In this document: one piece after another, positions 44,967 through 56,086 of the stretch
How the letters are laid out: every line of letters begins with the position of its first letter
Numbering within the stretch: the stretch's first letter is position 1
Assembly: GCF_000420305.1 (NCBI RefSeq)
Contig: NZ_ATUR01000004.1
Coordinates: 248,001-312,000, forward strand
Direction: 5' to 3'
Source of the DNA: Novosphingopyxis baekryungensis DSM 16222
GTDB lineage: Bacteria; Pseudomonadota; Alphaproteobacteria; Sphingomonadales; Sphingomonadaceae
Length of the DNA: 64,000 nucleotides
Made by a program: the position numbers and the translations under genes
Notes under the pieces: generated by a model
What the model was told of the DNA's origin: nothing
What the model saw: only the letters and a program-made list of their open reading frames with translations
Database searches by the model: none

Positions 44967-47792
44967 ATGGGCGTAGAAGGCCAGATGTTCAGCACCGGAC
45001 AGGAACCGCGCGAAGGGCCGAGCTGGCAGCGTTCGAACTGGCCGCTCGACGTGGCGGACGATCTCAACGCCGCGCTCGATCCCACGCGCATGGCCGTCGA
45101 GGTCAAGGCGGCGGCAGAAGCCAAGGGAAAGCCCCTTTCTCCCAAGGAGATCGAGAAGGCGGCTGCCGACTCGATCCGCGCCATGATGCTGATCCGCACC
45201 TATCGCGTGCGCGGCCATCTGGCCTCCAACCTCGATCCACTCGGTCTGTCCAAACGCGAACTTCCAGCCGATCTGACGCCGGAATATCATGGATTCGCCG
45301 AGGCCGACCTGGACCGCGAAGTGTTCCTCGGCGGCAATCTGGGTGTTGATTACGCCACCGTACGCGATCTCGTCACCATGCTGCGGACGGATTATTGCGG
45401 GCCCGTCGGCCTGGAATATATGCATATTTCGGACATCGAGGAGCGCCGCTTTCTGCAGGAGCGTCTCGAGGGTAAGGAAAACGCCATCAGCTTCACCGAG
45501 GAAGGCAAGAAGGCCATCCTCAACAAGGTGATCCAGGGGGAGCAGTTCGAAAACTTCCTCGGCAAGAAATATGTCGGCACCAAGCGCTTCGGCCTGGACG
45601 GCGGCGAGGCGATGCTGCCGGCGCTGGAAGCTGTGATCAAATATGGCGGCCAGTTCGGCGTGCGCGAAATCGTCTATGGCATGGCCCATCGCGGGCGGCT
45701 GAACGTCCTCGCAAACGTGATGGCCAAGCCCTATCGCGTCATTTTCCACGAATTTCAGGGCGGCAGTGCCAATCCCAAGGATGTCGGTGGGTCCGGCGAT
45801 GTGAAATATCATCTCGGCACCAGCACCGATCGCGAATTTGACAGCATCACCGTACATATGTCGCTGGTTCCCAATCCCTCGCATCTCGAAGCGGTGGATC
45901 CGGTTGTTCTGGGCAAGGTGCGCGCGCAGCAGGTGATGCGGCAGGACACCAGCAAGCACGAGCAGGTGCTGCCGGTCCTCATCCATGGCGATGCCGCCTT
46001 TGCCGGCCAGGGCATCGTCTGGGAAACGCTGAGCTTCAGCGGCATCCGCGGCTATAATACTGGCGGCTGCATCCATTTTGTCATCAACAACCAGATCGGT
46101 TTCACCACCAGTCCGCAATTTGCGCGCAGTTCGCCCTATCCCAGCGACGTGGCGAAGGGCGTGCAGGCACCGATCTTCCATGTGAATGGCGATGATCCGG
46201 AAGCGGTGACCTATGCCTGCAAGATGGCGATCGAGTTCCGCCAGCATTTCGGCCGCGATATCGTGATCGACATGTGGTGCTATCGCCGCTTCGGCCACAA
46301 TGAAGGCGACGAGCCGAGTTTCACCCAGCCGCTGATGTACAAGGCGATCAAGTCTCACCCCAAGGTCAGCGCCATTTATGGCGAGCGGCTGAAGCGCGAA
46401 GGCGTGGTGGACGATGGCTGGATGGACAGCGCCGTGCGCGACTATACCGATCATCTGCAGGCAGAGTTCGAGGCCGCCGAAAGTTACAAGCCCAACCGGG
46501 TCGACTGGTTTGGCGGGCGTTGGTCCGGCCTGCATGTGCCGGCCGACAACGAGACCGCGCGGCGCAACGCGCCGACCGCGATCGAGCGGAAATTGTTCGA
46601 TTCGCTTGGCCGGACGCTGACCGAGGTGCCGGACGATCTGACGATCCACAAAACCTTGGGCCGTATCCTCGACGCCAAGAAGAAGATGTTCGACAGCGGC
46701 GAGAATTTCGATTGGGCGACCGGTGAGGCCCTGGCCTTCGGTTCGCTCCTCTCCGAAGGCTATGGCGTGCGTCTGTCCGGGCAGGACTCCGGCCGTGGCA
46801 CGTTCAGTCAGCGTCATGCCGTCTGGGTCGATCAGGAGAATGAGCGAAAATATACGCCGCTCAGCCAGGTGCCGCATGGGCGCTTCGACGTGCTCGACAG
46901 CCCGCTGTCGGAATATGGCGTGCTCGGCTTCGAATATGGCTATGCGCTGGCCGATCCCAAGGCGCTGATCATGTGGGAAGCGCAGTTCGGCGATTTCGCC
47001 AATGGCGCGCAGATCACGATCGATCAGTTCATCGCCAGCGGAGAAGCCAAATGGCTGCGGGCCAATGGCCTCGTGATGCTGTTGCCGCATGGCTATGAAG
47101 GCCAGGGCCCGGAGCATAGTTCCGCCAGGCCCGAGCGCTTCCTGCAGCTTTGCGCGGAAGATAATATGCAGGTGTGCAACATCACCACGCCGGCCAATTA
47201 TTTCCACGTGCTGCGCCGCCAGATGCTGCGCAATTTCCGCAAACCGCTGATTATCATGACGCCGAAATCGCTCTTGCGGCACAAGATGGCGGTATCCGAG
47301 ACCAGCGAATTTCTGGGCGATTCGCAGTTCATGCGCATCAAGTCTGACACCAACGCCCCGGCGGACGAGCGCGTAAAACGCCTTGTCCTGTGCACCGGCA
47401 AGGTGGCGTTCGATCTGATCGAGGCGCGCGATGCAGCAGGCGATGAGGAAACCTCGATCGTGCGGATCGAACAGCTCTATCCGTTCCCGGGCGAGCCTCT
47501 GGCCGTGCGCCTGAAGCGTATGACCAATCTGGAAACGGTGGTCTGGGCGCAGGAAGAACCGAAGAACCAGGGCTATTGGCACTTCGTGGAATCTTATCTG
47601 GAAACCTGCCTGGGCGAAGCCGGAACTGCGCCGCAGCGCCCGGTCTATGCCGGACGCGATGCATCGGCATCACCGGCCACGGGCTTGGCATCGCGCCACA
47701 AGGAACAGCAGCAGAAGCTGATCGCCGAGGCGCTGGGCCATGCTGGCAAGGAAGATATCGAGCTGAACCCCAAGGACAAGCTGCGCAACTAG
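44967..47792 (+). CDS. sucA: 2-oxoglutarate dehydrogenase E1 component (SucA)
   Basis: The thiamine-diphosphate E1 subunit of 2-oxoglutarate dehydrogenase, 941 residues. Early conserved parts are REGPSWQR and [19 protein letters not shown]. The ThDP-site motifs follow: [54 protein letters not shown] and [16 protein letters not shown]. The C-terminal part has [24 protein letters not shown]. The ATG at 44967 fits the family; a GTG at 44961 is six nt earlier. It is 70 bp after sucD, with AAAGAGTGACC before it. Confidence 0.97.
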   Translation: MGVEGQMFSTGQEPREGPSWQRSNWPLDVADDLNAALDPTRMAVEVKAAAEAKGKPLSPKEIEKAAADSIRAMMLIRTYRVRGHLASNLDPLGLSKRELPADLTPEYHGFAEADLDREVFLGGNLGVDYATVRDLVTMLRTDYCGPVGLEYMHISDIEERRFLQERLEGKENAISFTEEGKKAILNKVIQGEQFENFLGKKYVGTKRFGLDGGEAMLPALEAVIKYGGQFGVREIVYGMAHRGRLNVLANVMAKPYRVIFHEFQGGSANPKDVGGSGDVKYHLGTSTDREFDSITVHMSLVPNPSHLEAVDPVVLGKVRAQQVMRQDTSKHEQVLPVLIHGDAAFAGQGIVWETLSFSGIRGYNTGGCIHFVINNQIGFTTSPQFARSSPYPSDVAKGVQAPIFHVNGDDPEAVTYACKMAIEFRQHFGRDIVIDMWCYRRFGHNEGDEPSFTQPLMYKAIKSHPKVSAIYGERLKREGVVDDGWMDSAVRDYTDHLQAEFEAAESYKPNRVDWFGGRWSGLHVPADNETARRNAPTAIERKLFDSLGRTLTEVPDDLTIHKTLGRILDAKKKMFDSGENFDWATGEALAFGSLLSEGYGVRLSGQDSGRGTFSQRHAVWVDQENERKYTPLSQVPHGRFDVLDSPLSEYGVLGFEYGYALADPKALIMWEAQFGDFANGAQITIDQFIASGEAKWLRANGLVMLLPHGYEGQGPEHSSARPERFLQLCAEDNMQVCNITTPANYFHVLRRQMLRNFRKPLIIMTPKSLLRHKMAVSETSEFLGDSQFMRIKSDTNAPADERVKRLVLCTGKVAFDLIEARDAAGDEETSIVRIEQLYPFPGEPLAVRLKRMTNLETVVWAQEEPKNQGYWHFVESYLETCLGEAGTAPQRPVYAGRDASASPATGLASRHKEQQQKLIAEALGHAGKEDIELNPKDKLRN

Positions 47793-47862
47793 GCCGCGGC
47801 TTTTCCGTAAAGACATCAGGCCGGGCCCAGCGCCCTGGCAGCAGAAGGACGAAGCAAACATC

Positions 47863-49137
47863 ATGTCCCAGGACGTCAAAGTACCCACCCTCGGCGAATC
47901 GATCACCGAAGCGACCATCGGCGAATGGCTCAAGCAGCCCGGCGATCGCGTGGAAATGGACGAGCCGATCGCCAGTCTGGAAACCGACAAGGTGGCCGTC
48001 GAGGTGCCTTCCCCCGTGGCCGGCACGATCGGCGAGTTGCTGGCAGAGGTTGGCGAGACGGTGCAGGTCGATGCCGTCATCGCGCGGATCGAGGACGGGG
48101 ACGCCCCAGCGACATCGCCAGCACCGAGCAAGAGCGAAGACCCCAAGCCCAAAAAGGCCGATGACGAGCAGGTCGAGCGTGCTGAGACGCCGGACGCGGA
48201 ATTCGCGGCCAAGGATGGTGGCTCGGATGGCGACAGTCCGCATCTCAGCCCTTCGGTCCGCCGCTTGGTGCTGGAGCACGGTGTCGATCCCACTAAGATC
48301 AAGGGCACCGGCAAGGATGGCCGTCTGACCCGTGAAGACGTGCTGGACGCGGCCAAGTCCGGCAAGGCCAAGAAGGGCGACGACGCGCCTGCCAAGAGCG
48401 ACAGCGCACCGGCTGCCGCGTCCGATGGCAAGCCTGCACGCACCGAAGAGCGCCAGCGCATGACGCGCCTGCGCCAGACCATCGCCAAGCGTCTGAAATC
48501 CGCACAGAACGAAGCCGCGCTGCTCACGACGTTCAACGATGTCGACATGACCGCGGTCATCGACACGCGCAGCAAATACAAGGATTTGTTCGCCAAGAAA
48601 CATGACGTGCGGCTTGGTTTCATGGGCTTCTTCATCAAGGCCGCCTGCCTTGCCGCGCGCGATGTTCCCTCGGTCAATGCCCGCATCGAGGGCGACGAGA
48701 TCGTCTATCATGACTATGTCGACGTCTCGGTCGCCGTGTCCGCGCCCAATGGTCTGGTCGTGCCGGTTATCCGCAATGCGGAGAGCCTGAGCTTTGCCGA
48801 GATCGAGAAGACGATCGGCGACTTCGGTGCGCGCGCCAAGTCCGGCAAGCTGACCATGGACGAAATGCAGGGCGGCACGTTCACCATCTCCAATGGCGGT
48901 GTGTTCGGTTCGCTGATGAGCACGCCCATCGTCAATCCACCGCAGAGCGCCGTGCTCGGCCTGCACCGGATCGAGGACCGCGCGGTCGTGATCGACGGCG
49001 AGATCGTGATCCGCCCCATGATGTACATGGCGCTGACCTATGACCATCGCCTCATCGATGGCCGGGAAGCCGTGACCTATCTGGTCCGCATCAAGGAAGC
49101 GATCGAGGATCCGGCGCGCATGCTGATCGATCTGTAA
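47863..49137 (+). CDS. sucB: 2-oxoglutarate dehydrogenase E2 (dihydrolipoamide succinyltransferase)
   Basis: A 424-residue E2 protein. The lipoyl domain (residues 1-78) has the lipoyl-lysine in [15 protein letters not shown] Lys/Pro/Asp linker (about 85-120) leads to the peripheral subunit-binding domain [35 protein letters not shown]. The catalytic core (from about 195) contains [22 protein letters not shown] and the active-site [16 protein letters not shown]. One lipoyl domain only, as usual for OGDH. Confidence 0.97.
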   Translation: MSQDVKVPTLGESITEATIGEWLKQPGDRVEMDEPIASLETDKVAVEVPSPVAGTIGELLAEVGETVQVDAVIARIEDGDAPATSPAPSKSEDPKPKKADDEQVERAETPDAEFAAKDGGSDGDSPHLSPSVRRLVLEHGVDPTKIKGTGKDGRLTREDVLDAAKSGKAKKGDDAPAKSDSAPAAASDGKPARTEERQRMTRLRQTIAKRLKSAQNEAALLTTFNDVDMTAVIDTRSKYKDLFAKKHDVRLGFMGFFIKAACLAARDVPSVNARIEGDEIVYHDYVDVSVAVSAPNGLVVPVIRNAESLSFAEIEKTIGDFGARAKSGKLTMDEMQGGTFTISNGGVFGSLMSTPIVNPPQSAVLGLHRIEDRAVVIDGEIVIRPMMYMALTYDHRLIDGREAVTYLVRIKEAIEDPARMLIDL

Positions 49138-49212
49138 GACACAAACTGTTCCCGTGCGGGCTGCGCTTGTTGAAGCCCTGATTATTCCCGGGACCCGGTT
49201 GAAAAAAGACCG

Positions 49213-49237
49213 CCCGTCGACAAGCTCAGGGCGAACG
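49213..49237. repeat. REP-like element before lpd
   Basis: CCCGTCGACAAGCTCAGG continuing to GCGAACGG shares its core with the inverted pair at 16706-16790. The right end merges with the ribosome site (GGAG) of lpd, an unusual place for a repeat. Confidence 0.65.
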
Positions 49238-49247
49238 GAGATTGATA

Positions 49248-50657
49248 ATGGCTGAGCAGACTTTCGATTATGACGTGCTGGTGATCGGCTCGGGGCCCGG
49301 CGGCTATGTCGCGGCCATTCGGGCCGCCCAACTGGGGCTGAAAACGGCGTGCGCGGAAAGCCGCGATACGCTGGGCGGCACCTGCCTCAATGTCGGCTGC
49401 ATCCCGTCCAAGGCGCTGCTCCATGCCTCCGAATATTTCGAGGAAGCGGCCTCCGGTTCGCTGGAAAAATTCGGCGTGAAAGTCGGCAAGACCGAGCTCG
49501 ATCTCGATCAGATGATGGCCGAAAAGACCAAGGCCGTGGGCGAACTGACCGGCGGCATCGAATATCTGTTCAAGAAGAACAAGGTGACCTGGCTGAAGGG
49601 CCGCGCCGCTTTCGAGGATGCGCACAGCATCAAGGTGGGCGACGAGACGGTGACCGCGCAATCGGTCATCATCGCCACCGGCTCCTCCGTCATGCCGTTG
49701 CCGGGCGTCGAGGTCGACAATGACGGCGGCATTGTGGTCGATTCCACCGGCGCTCTCTCGCTGCCCAAGGTGCCGGAGCATATGGTGCTGATCGGCGGCG
49801 GCGTGATCGGGCTGGAGCTTGGCAGCGTCTGGCGCCGTCTCGGCGCCAAGGTGACCTGCGTGGAATTTCTCGACCAGATCCTGCCCGGCATGGATGGCGA
49901 TATCCGCAAGGAGGGCGCCAAGCTGTTCAAGAAGCAGGGCATCGATTTTCGCACCGGCACCAAGGTGACCGGCGTGACCGTGGAGGGCAAGAAAGCCATC
50001 GTGACCGTCGAGCCGGCCAAGGGCGGCGACAGCGAGACGATCGAGGCGGACGCCGTTCTGGTCTGCATCGGGCGCAAGCCCAACACCGACGGTCTGAATC
50101 TGGAGGCCGCCGGCCTGAAGACCACCGAACGCGGTTTGATCGAAGTCGACGAACGGTTCGAAACCGCCGTGGACGATGTCTATGCCATCGGCGACGTGGT
50201 GCCCGGCCTGATGCTGGCGCACCGTGCCGAGGATGAGGGCATTGCCGTGGCCGACAATATCGCCGGCGGCACCGGTATCGTGAACCATGCGATCATCCCG
50301 TCGGTCGTCTACACCCATCCCGAAATGGCCGGTGTCGGCATGACCGAGGAAGAAGCCAAGAAAGCTGGCCATGAACTGGCCATCGGCAAATTCCCTTTCA
50401 TGGGCAACAGCCGCGCCAAGACCAATCGGGAAACCGACGGCTTCGTGAAGATCATCGCGGACAAGGAAACCGACCGCGTGCTCGGCGTGCACATCATTTC
50501 CGTGCTGGCCGGAACATTGATCGCGCAGGCCGCGCAGGCGATGGAGTTTGGCGCGACATCGGAAGACATCGCGCTCACCTGCCATGCCCACCCCACCCAT
50601 GCCGAAGCCATGAAGGAAGCGGCCATGGCGGTGCGGGGCAAGCCGATCCACATCTGA
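49248..50657 (+). CDS. lpd: Dihydrolipoyl dehydrogenase (E3)
   Basis: The FAD-dependent 469-residue E3 subunit that reoxidises the lipoyl groups. The FAD loop is DVLVIGSGPGGYVAAIRAAQLG, the redox disulfide is GGTCLNVGCIPSKALLH, the NAD loop is LIGGGVIGLELGSVWRRLG, and the catalytic His-Glu pair lies in CHAHPTHAEAMKEAAM. ATG at 49248 with GGAG seven nt upstream is preferred over TTG at 49242. A repeat unit ends right at its ribosome site. Confidence 0.97.
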   Translation: MAEQTFDYDVLVIGSGPGGYVAAIRAAQLGLKTACAESRDTLGGTCLNVGCIPSKALLHASEYFEEAASGSLEKFGVKVGKTELDLDQMMAEKTKAVGELTGGIEYLFKKNKVTWLKGRAAFEDAHSIKVGDETVTAQSVIIATGSSVMPLPGVEVDNDGGIVVDSTGALSLPKVPEHMVLIGGGVIGLELGSVWRRLGAKVTCVEFLDQILPGMDGDIRKEGAKLFKKQGIDFRTGTKVTGVTVEGKKAIVTVEPAKGGDSETIEADAVLVCIGRKPNTDGLNLEAAGLKTTERGLIEVDERFETAVDDVYAIGDVVPGLMLAHRAEDEGIAVADNIAGGTGIVNHAIIPSVVYTHPEMAGVGMTEEEAKKAGHELAIGKFPFMGNSRAKTNRETDGFVKIIADKETDRVLGVHIISVLAGTLIAQAAQAMEFGATSEDIALTCHAHPTHAEAMKEAAMAVRGKPIHI

Positions 50658-50675
50658 CCCACAAGACCGCCGATA

Positions 50676-50700
50676 GCGACCGGACATCCCATCCGGTCGC
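50676..50700 (+). terminator. Hairpin downstream of lpd
   Basis: GCGACCGGA (50676-50684) pairs with TCCGGTCGC (50692-50700) over a seven-base loop. No T-run follows, so Rho-assisted termination or mRNA-end protection are as likely as intrinsic termination. Confidence 0.55.
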
Positions 50701-50837
50701 ATCGCGCGGCGTCGGGACCGCCTGTCTTACAGCAGCGCGCTGAAAGGCAGCTGGCCTGACCCTGCTTGACACCAACGGTCTGTTCGATCGCATTTGCCGG
50801 GTTGTGATCGCATGGCACCAGGCCTAGGCGGCGGCGC

Positions 50838-51500
50838 ATGACCACCGACAATCTGCTCCCCAATTTCGAAATCGGGCCGATCCTGATCGCCCTCGATATG
50901 CTCGGCATCGCCGTGTTCGCCGCATCGGGCGCGCTGGCGGCAGCGCGCAAGGGGCAGACGCTGGTCACCTTCAGCTTCTTTGCGCTGGTGACCGGGGTGG
51001 GCGGCGGGACCTTGCGCGATCTGCTGATCGGCGCACCGGTGTTCTGGATCGTCGACGGCAACATCCTGATGGCGATCGGCGCGGTGGTGCTGCTGATCTG
51101 GCTGACACCGCAGCGCTGGTGGAAAGGATCGATGCTGGACTGGTTCGATGCGGTCGGCCTGGCCGTCTATTCGGTGTTCGGCGCGGCCAAGGCGATCGAA
51201 TATGGCATCAACCCTCTACCTGCCGCGCTGATGGGCATCATCACCGCCTGTGTGGGCGGCATTGTGCGCGATGTGCTGGCCGGCGAGCCATCGATCATCC
51301 TGCGCCCTGAGATTTACGTGACCGCCGCCGCCCTTTCCTCCGGCCTGTTCGTCCTTCTGAAACTGCTGGGCATGGATACGCCGGTGGCGGCCATCCTGGC
51401 CGCGCTGGCCGGTTTCGTCCTGCGCGGCGCGGCGATCCACTTCGGCTGGGCGCTGCCATCCTATCGCGGCAATGCGCAGGATGACGGCAGCGCGGCCTGA
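50838..51500 (+). CDS. Trimeric intracellular cation channel (TRIC, YadS/UPF0126) family protein
   Basis: A 220-residue membrane protein with two repeats of three helices each plus one more, the layout of the TRIC family. The first repeat has LDMLGIAVFAASGALAAARKGQ and VTGVGGGTLRDLLIG. The second has DAVGLAVYSVFGAAKAI and ITACVGGIVRDVLAGE. The glycine-rich GGGTLRD and GGIVRDV kinks line the potassium-permeable pore in the homologues. It lies alone between lpd and ruvA. Confidence 0.93.
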   Translation: MTTDNLLPNFEIGPILIALDMLGIAVFAASGALAAARKGQTLVTFSFFALVTGVGGGTLRDLLIGAPVFWIVDGNILMAIGAVVLLIWLTPQRWWKGSMLDWFDAVGLAVYSVFGAAKAIEYGINPLPAALMGIITACVGGIVRDVLAGEPSIILRPEIYVTAAALSSGLFVLLKLLGMDTPVAAILAALAGFVLRGAAIHFGWALPSYRGNAQDDGSAA

Positions 51501-51551
51501 CGCCCAAGAACGCGCTGGCAAGCCCGCGCCCGCGCAGCTAGTGAACAAAGC

Positions 51552-52148
51552 ATGATCGCAAAACTCAGCGGACGGATCGATGCGGCAGCGGCCGACCATC
51601 TGGTGATCGATGTCGCCGGGGTGGGCTATCTCGTCCATGCATCGGCCCGCACCATCTCGGCCATCGGCGCGGTGGGGGAGGCCGCATCGGTGCATACCGA
51701 ATTGCAGGTCAGCGAAAACGACATGCGGCTGATCGGCTTTGCCAGCGCGCCGGAGCGGGATTGGTTTCGCCTGCTCGTGGGCGTGCAAGGCGTCGGCTCC
51801 AAGGTGGCGCTTGCCATTCTTTCCGCGCTGGAGCTGGACGAGCTGAAACGCGCCATCGGCGGGGAAGACGCCGCCATGGTCGCACGCGCCAATGGCGTGG
51901 GGCCGAAACTTGCCAAGCGCATCGTCAACGAATTGCGCGACAAGGCCGGCGCGATTCCCGGCGGCACCGGCCCATCGGCAGCCATGCCGAGCGGATCGCA
52001 CGGTGCGGACGCCGTCAGCGCGTTGCAAAATCTGGGCTTCAAGCCCGCCGAAGCCACCCGCGCCGTGGCCGCGGCCACCGATGATCTGGGCGATGATGCA
52101 GGCCTCGACGCGCTGGTGCGCCTGGCCTTAAAGAAGGCCGCGAAATGA
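51552..52148 (+). CDS. ruvA: Holliday junction branch migration protein RuvA
   Basis: A 198-residue DNA-binding subunit that targets RuvB to Holliday junctions. The OB domain (1-62) starts [29 protein letters not shown]. Two helix-hairpin-helix motifs follow: [19 protein letters not shown] and [21 protein letters not shown]. The C-terminal flexible domain (about 145-198) that contacts RuvB ends [12 protein letters not shown]. It is 51 bp after the TRIC gene stop. Confidence 0.96.
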   Translation: MIAKLSGRIDAAAADHLVIDVAGVGYLVHASARTISAIGAVGEAASVHTELQVSENDMRLIGFASAPERDWFRLLVGVQGVGSKVALAILSALELDELKRAIGGEDAAMVARANGVGPKLAKRIVNELRDKAGAIPGGTGPSAAMPSGSHGADAVSALQNLGFKPAEATRAVAAATDDLGDDAGLDALVRLALKKAAK

Positions 52149-52167
52149 AGCAGGCGGAGCATCGATC

Positions 52168-52476
52168 ATGAGCTATTCGGTCATTTGGGAATATTTCGTG
52201 CCGGAAACCAACCGACCGGCGTTCGAGACCGCTTATGGCGGCGCCGGCCCCTGGGTCGATCTGTTCGCCGAGGCGGAGGGGTTCCTCGGCACCTGGCTAT
52301 TGCGCGACAAGGAACAGAAGGGCCGCTATCTCAGCCATGACCGCTGGGAGAGCCGCGCCGCCTATGACGCGTTCAAGCGCGGCTTTGCCGAACGCTATGA
52401 AGCGCTCGACCATGAGCTGGACGGGCTGTCCACGCGCGAAAACTATATCGGCGCCTATGACGAGGTGACGGGTTGA
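52168..52476 (+). CDS. Antibiotic biosynthesis monooxygenase (ABM)-like protein
   Basis: A 102-residue protein likely to have the ABM/dimeric alpha-beta barrel fold: [28 protein letters not shown], then [44 protein letters not shown], where DRWES and the following helix match quinol-monooxygenase-like proteins such as HmoA. No catalytic residues are assigned. It lies between ruvA and ruvB and overlaps ruvB by 4 nt, so it is translated with recombination genes although the functional link is unclear. Confidence 0.8.
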   Translation: MSYSVIWEYFVPETNRPAFETAYGGAGPWVDLFAEAEGFLGTWLLRDKEQKGRYLSHDRWESRAAYDAFKRGFAERYEALDHELDGLSTRENYIGAYDEVTG

Positions 52477-53501
52477 GCGAAACCGCGCCCATCCTGTCTG
52501 CCGAGCGTCAGCCGGAGGATATCGACGCGGCGCTGCGCCCCAAGACGCTGGCCGATTTCGTCGGCCAGCGGCAGGCGCGCGAGAATTTGCGCGTGTTTAT
52601 CGAGGCGGCCAAGGGCCGCGCCGAGGCCATGGATCATGTGCTGTTCTTCGGGCCGCCCGGCCTTGGCAAGACCACGCTGGCGCAGATCGTCGCGCGCGAA
52701 CTGGGCGTGGGTTTTCGCGCCACCAGCGGGCCGGTGATCGCCAAATCGGGTGATCTCGCTGCGCTGCTGACCAATCTCGAAGAAGGCGACGTGCTCTTCA
52801 TCGATGAGATCCACCGGCTCAATCCGGTGGTGGAAGAAGTGCTCTATCCCGCGATGGAGGACCGCTGTCTCGATCTCATCATCGGCGAGGGGCCGAGCGC
52901 ACGGTCCGTGCGGATCGATCTGCCCGCTTTCACGCTGATCGGCGCGACCACGCGGCAGGGCCTGCTGACCACGCCGCTGCGCGACCGCTTCGGTATTCCC
53001 GTACGGCTGATATTCTACACGGTAGAGGAACTGCAGCGCGTCGTCACCCGCGCGGCAGGCCTGCTGAACCTGCCGATCGCTCCGGACGGCGCGCAGGAGA
53101 TCGCCAAGCGGGCACGCGGAACGCCGCGGGTCGCCGGGCGGCTGCTGCGCCGGGTGCGCGATTTTGCGCATGTGCTGGGAGAGCCGCAGGTCACCGCCAG
53201 GGTCGCCGACGAAGCGCTGACCCGGCTGGAGGTCGATGCGCTGGGCCTGGACGCCATGGACCGGCGCTATCTGCACATGATCGCGGACATCTATCGCGGC
53301 GGGCCGGTGGGCGTCGAAACGCTGGCGGCGGGCCTGTCCGAACCGCGCGACACGATCGAGGATGTGATCGAACCCTATCTCATCCAGCTTGGCCTGATCG
53401 CTCGCACCGCGCGTGGTCGCTGCCTTAACGGGCGCGGCTGGACGCATCTGGGACTCGCCCCGCCGCAAGGCGTGGCGACGCAGGACGGACTGTTCGATTA
53501 A
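52473..53501 (+). CDS. ruvB: Holliday junction branch migration ATPase RuvB
   Basis: A 342-residue AAA+ motor. [18 protein letters not shown] starts the domain, Walker A is [15 protein letters not shown], Walker B is [16 protein letters not shown], and the sensor region reads [22 protein letters not shown]. The C-terminal winged helix has [28 protein letters not shown]. The start is TTG, sharing bases with the stop of the gene before (TTGA). Confidence 0.97.
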   Translation: MSETAPILSAERQPEDIDAALRPKTLADFVGQRQARENLRVFIEAAKGRAEAMDHVLFFGPPGLGKTTLAQIVARELGVGFRATSGPVIAKSGDLAALLTNLEEGDVLFIDEIHRLNPVVEEVLYPAMEDRCLDLIIGEGPSARSVRIDLPAFTLIGATTRQGLLTTPLRDRFGIPVRLIFYTVEELQRVVTRAAGLLNLPIAPDGAQEIAKRARGTPRVAGRLLRRVRDFAHVLGEPQVTARVADEALTRLEVDALGLDAMDRRYLHMIADIYRGGPVGVETLAAGLSEPRDTIEDVIEPYLIQLGLIARTARGRCLNGRGWTHLGLAPPQGVATQDGLFD

Positions 53502-53511
53502 TGCTCCGCGC

Positions 53512-53979
53512 ATGACCGACGCCCCCTATCACGGCCATTTCGTCGGGCCTGAACATCGCTTTGCGCTGCGGGTCTATTTCGAGGACACCGATTTTTCCGG
53601 CGTGGTCTATCATGCCAATTATCTGCGCTATTTCGAGCGTGCCCGCTCCGACATGCTGCGCGTGGCGGGGATCGATCAGGCGGCCGCCCATGCCAATGGC
53701 ACCGGCGTCTATGCGGTGGCGGCGATGGACCTGAAATTCCGTAGCCCGGCGCATTTCGACGATGCCCTGCTGATCCGCAGCCATGTCACCGATGTACGCG
53801 CCGCCAGCTGCCATATCGCGCAGGGCGTGTACCGGGACGATGTGCTGCTGTGCGAAGCGATGGTGACCGCCGCCTTTCTTTCCCCCAGCGGCCGGCCCAC
53901 CAGGCAACCGAAAGATTGGCTTGCCATCTACAAGGCGCTAATGCCCGGGGCCGACCCCAAGGGAAGACCCGTAACTTGA
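53512..53979 (+). CDS. ybgC: Acyl-CoA thioesterase of the tol-pal cluster (YbgC)
   Basis: A 155-residue hotdog enzyme, first gene of the Tol-Pal operon in most proteobacteria. ALRVYFEDTDFSGVVYHANYLRYFERARSDMLR holds the 4-hydroxybenzoyl-CoA-thioesterase signature, with the catalytic Asp in FEDTDFSG. Parts such as LKFRSPAHFDDAL follow. E. coli YbgC acts on acyl-CoA and binds phospholipid-synthesis enzymes. The ATG at 53512 fits the family; it overlaps tolQ by TTGA. Confidence 0.95.
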   Translation: MTDAPYHGHFVGPEHRFALRVYFEDTDFSGVVYHANYLRYFERARSDMLRVAGIDQAAAHANGTGVYAVAAMDLKFRSPAHFDDALLIRSHVTDVRAASCHIAQGVYRDDVLLCEAMVTAAFLSPSGRPTRQPKDWLAIYKALMPGADPKGRPVT

Positions 53980-54679
53980 CCGCGTACACCCTCATCTCCG
54001 CCGCCGCCGTTCCTGCCGGCTTTTCACCTGTCGAACTGTTTTTGCAGGCCGATATCGTGGTGAAAGCCGTGATTATCGGCCTGATCCTCGCCAGCGTCTG
54101 GACCTGGGCGATCATCATTTCCTTTCTGCTGAAAATGAGCAGCATCAAGCGCAAGACCAAAGCGTTCGAGCGCGACTTCTGGCAGGCCAGCGATATCGAC
54201 GGCTTCTTCAAGGAACGCGGCAAGGCCAAGCTGCCGATCGCTCATGTGCTCGGCAGCGCGGTGACCGAATGGCGGCACTCAACCGGCGGCAAGACGATCG
54301 ACCGCGAAGGCACGCGCGAGCGGCTGTCCGCGACCATGAACAGCACCATCGCGCATGAGATCGACAAGCTGTCCGAACGGCTGAACTTTCTGGCCACCAC
54401 CGGTTCGGTTGCGCCCTTTGTCGGCCTGTTCGGCACCGTATGGGGCATCATGCGCAGCTTTACCGCCATTGCGGCGGAGCAGAACAGCACGCTCGCGGTG
54501 GTCGCCCCCGGCATTGCCGAGGCGCTGTTTGCCACCGCCATCGGCCTGTTTGCCGCCATTCCCGCCGTGATCGCCTATAATCGCTTCGCCCACCGGCTGA
54601 ACCAGCATGAAGCGCAGCTCGGCCGATTTGCCGATGGCTTCCACGCCACGCTGAGCCGCGAGCTGGAAAAAGACATCTG

Positions 54680-54680
<1 letters not shown>
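53976..54680 (+). CDS. tolQ: Tol-Pal system protein TolQ
   Basis: Inner-membrane motor subunit of the Tol-Pal envelope-constriction system, 234 residues from a TTG start overlapping the ybgC stop. Three membrane helices are predicted: the first around 28-51 (AVIIGLILASVWTWAIIISFLL) and two later ones in FVGLFGTVWGIMRSF and EALFATAIGLFAAIPAVIAYN, typical of ExbB/TolQ. A long cytoplasmic loop lies between helix 1 and 2. It couples proton flow to TolA with TolR. Confidence 0.95.
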
Positions 54681-55138
<458 letters not shown>

Positions 55139-55150
55139 CGCTGGACTGCT

Positions 55151-56086
55151 ATGCAGAGGGCGGAACAATTTGGACTGGGCGTGGCGCTGGTGGGGCATGT
55201 CGCCCTGTTCACGGCGCTGTCGCTGGGCATGTTTTCCCCCGACGACGTGCCGCCAAAGCCCAGGCCCGATCCCGTTCAGGTGTCGCTGCTGGGTGAGATT
55301 GCGCCCGTGGCCACCGCGCCGCAATTGTCCAGCGAAGCGCCAGCCCCCGCCCCGGCAGACGATATCGGCGATCCGATGGATGCGATGAACGCGCCGCTGC
55401 CACAGCCCGACAGCCCGGCCCCCGTCACGCAGACCGAACCCGCACCGCCGCGCGCGGAACCGAAGCCGGTGCCCGCCGCCAAGCCTGAACCGGCGCCCAA
55501 ACCGAAGCCGGCTGCGAAACCCAAGCCTGCGGCCAAGCCGAAGCCCGCCCCAAAGCCCGAGCCCAAAAAGGCGGCGCCAGAGCCCAAGGCAGCGCCCAAA
55601 CCCGCGCCGAAGGCGGAGGCGAAGCCCGCACCCAAGGCGGCCCCCAAGCCAGCCACGTCGACCGGCAGCAGCCGCGCCACCGCCAAGCGCTCCAGCAGTT
55701 TTGCCGAGAATATGCGCGGCTCGATCGGCACGGCTGGCAAGGCCGACACGCCCCCCGCCGCCGCCTATAGCGAGACCACGCGCCGCCAGATCGACGTGAG
55801 CATCAAGGGGGAGATCGCGCCCTATTGGAAGCGCAACGTGCCGTCCGGTGTGGACGTGGAACAGTTGCGCACCGTCCTGCGGATCAAGCTCAACAAGGAT
55901 GGCAGCCTGGCCGGCACCCCCACGCTGGTCAGCCAATCCGGCAAGACGGACAGCAACGCGCCGCAGCAAAAGCTGCATATCGAACGCGCGATAAAATCGG
56001 TACAGCAGGCAGCGCCGTTCAAGCTACCGGCAGAATATTATGATAATTGGAAATCATGGGACCTGACCTTCAGAAGCGACGTATGA
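55151..56086 (+). CDS. tolA: Tol-Pal system protein TolA (energy transducer)
   Basis: A 311-residue TolA. An N-terminal anchor helix (about 10-28) is followed by a long Lys/Pro/Ala-rich segment (about 85-178) with repeats such as KPKPAAKPKPA that spans the periplasm. The C-terminal domain (about 205-311) includes YSETTRRQIDVSIKGEIAPYWKRN, RTVLRIKLNKDGSLAGTP and PFKLPAEYYDNWKSWDLTF, matching TolA/TonB C-domains. It starts 12 nt after tolR and overlaps tolB by ATGA. Confidence 0.93.
   Translation: MQRAEQFGLGVALVGHVALFTALSLGMFSPDDVPPKPRPDPVQVSLLGEIAPVATAPQLSSEAPAPAPADDIGDPMDAMNAPLPQPDSPAPVTQTEPAPPRAEPKPVPAAKPEPAPKPKPAAKPKPAAKPKPAPKPEPKKAAPEPKAAPKPAPKAEAKPAPKAAPKPATSTGSSRATAKRSSSFAENMRGSIGTAGKADTPPAAAYSETTRRQIDVSIKGEIAPYWKRNVPSGVDVEQLRTVLRIKLNKDGSLAGTPTLVSQSGKTDSNAPQQKLHIERAIKSVQQAAPFKLPAEYYDNWKSWDLTFRSDV

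Noticed and set aside
44832-47582. Leftward 916-codon frame antisense to sucA
   Set aside because: Antisense mirror of a fully conserved enzyme; composition (His/Arg/Gln-rich) is typical of shadows.
55400-55700. TolA repeat region as a tandem-repeat element
   Set aside because: The GCC/AAG/CCC-type repeats encode the normal Lys/Pro/Ala-rich TolA linker and need no other explanation.
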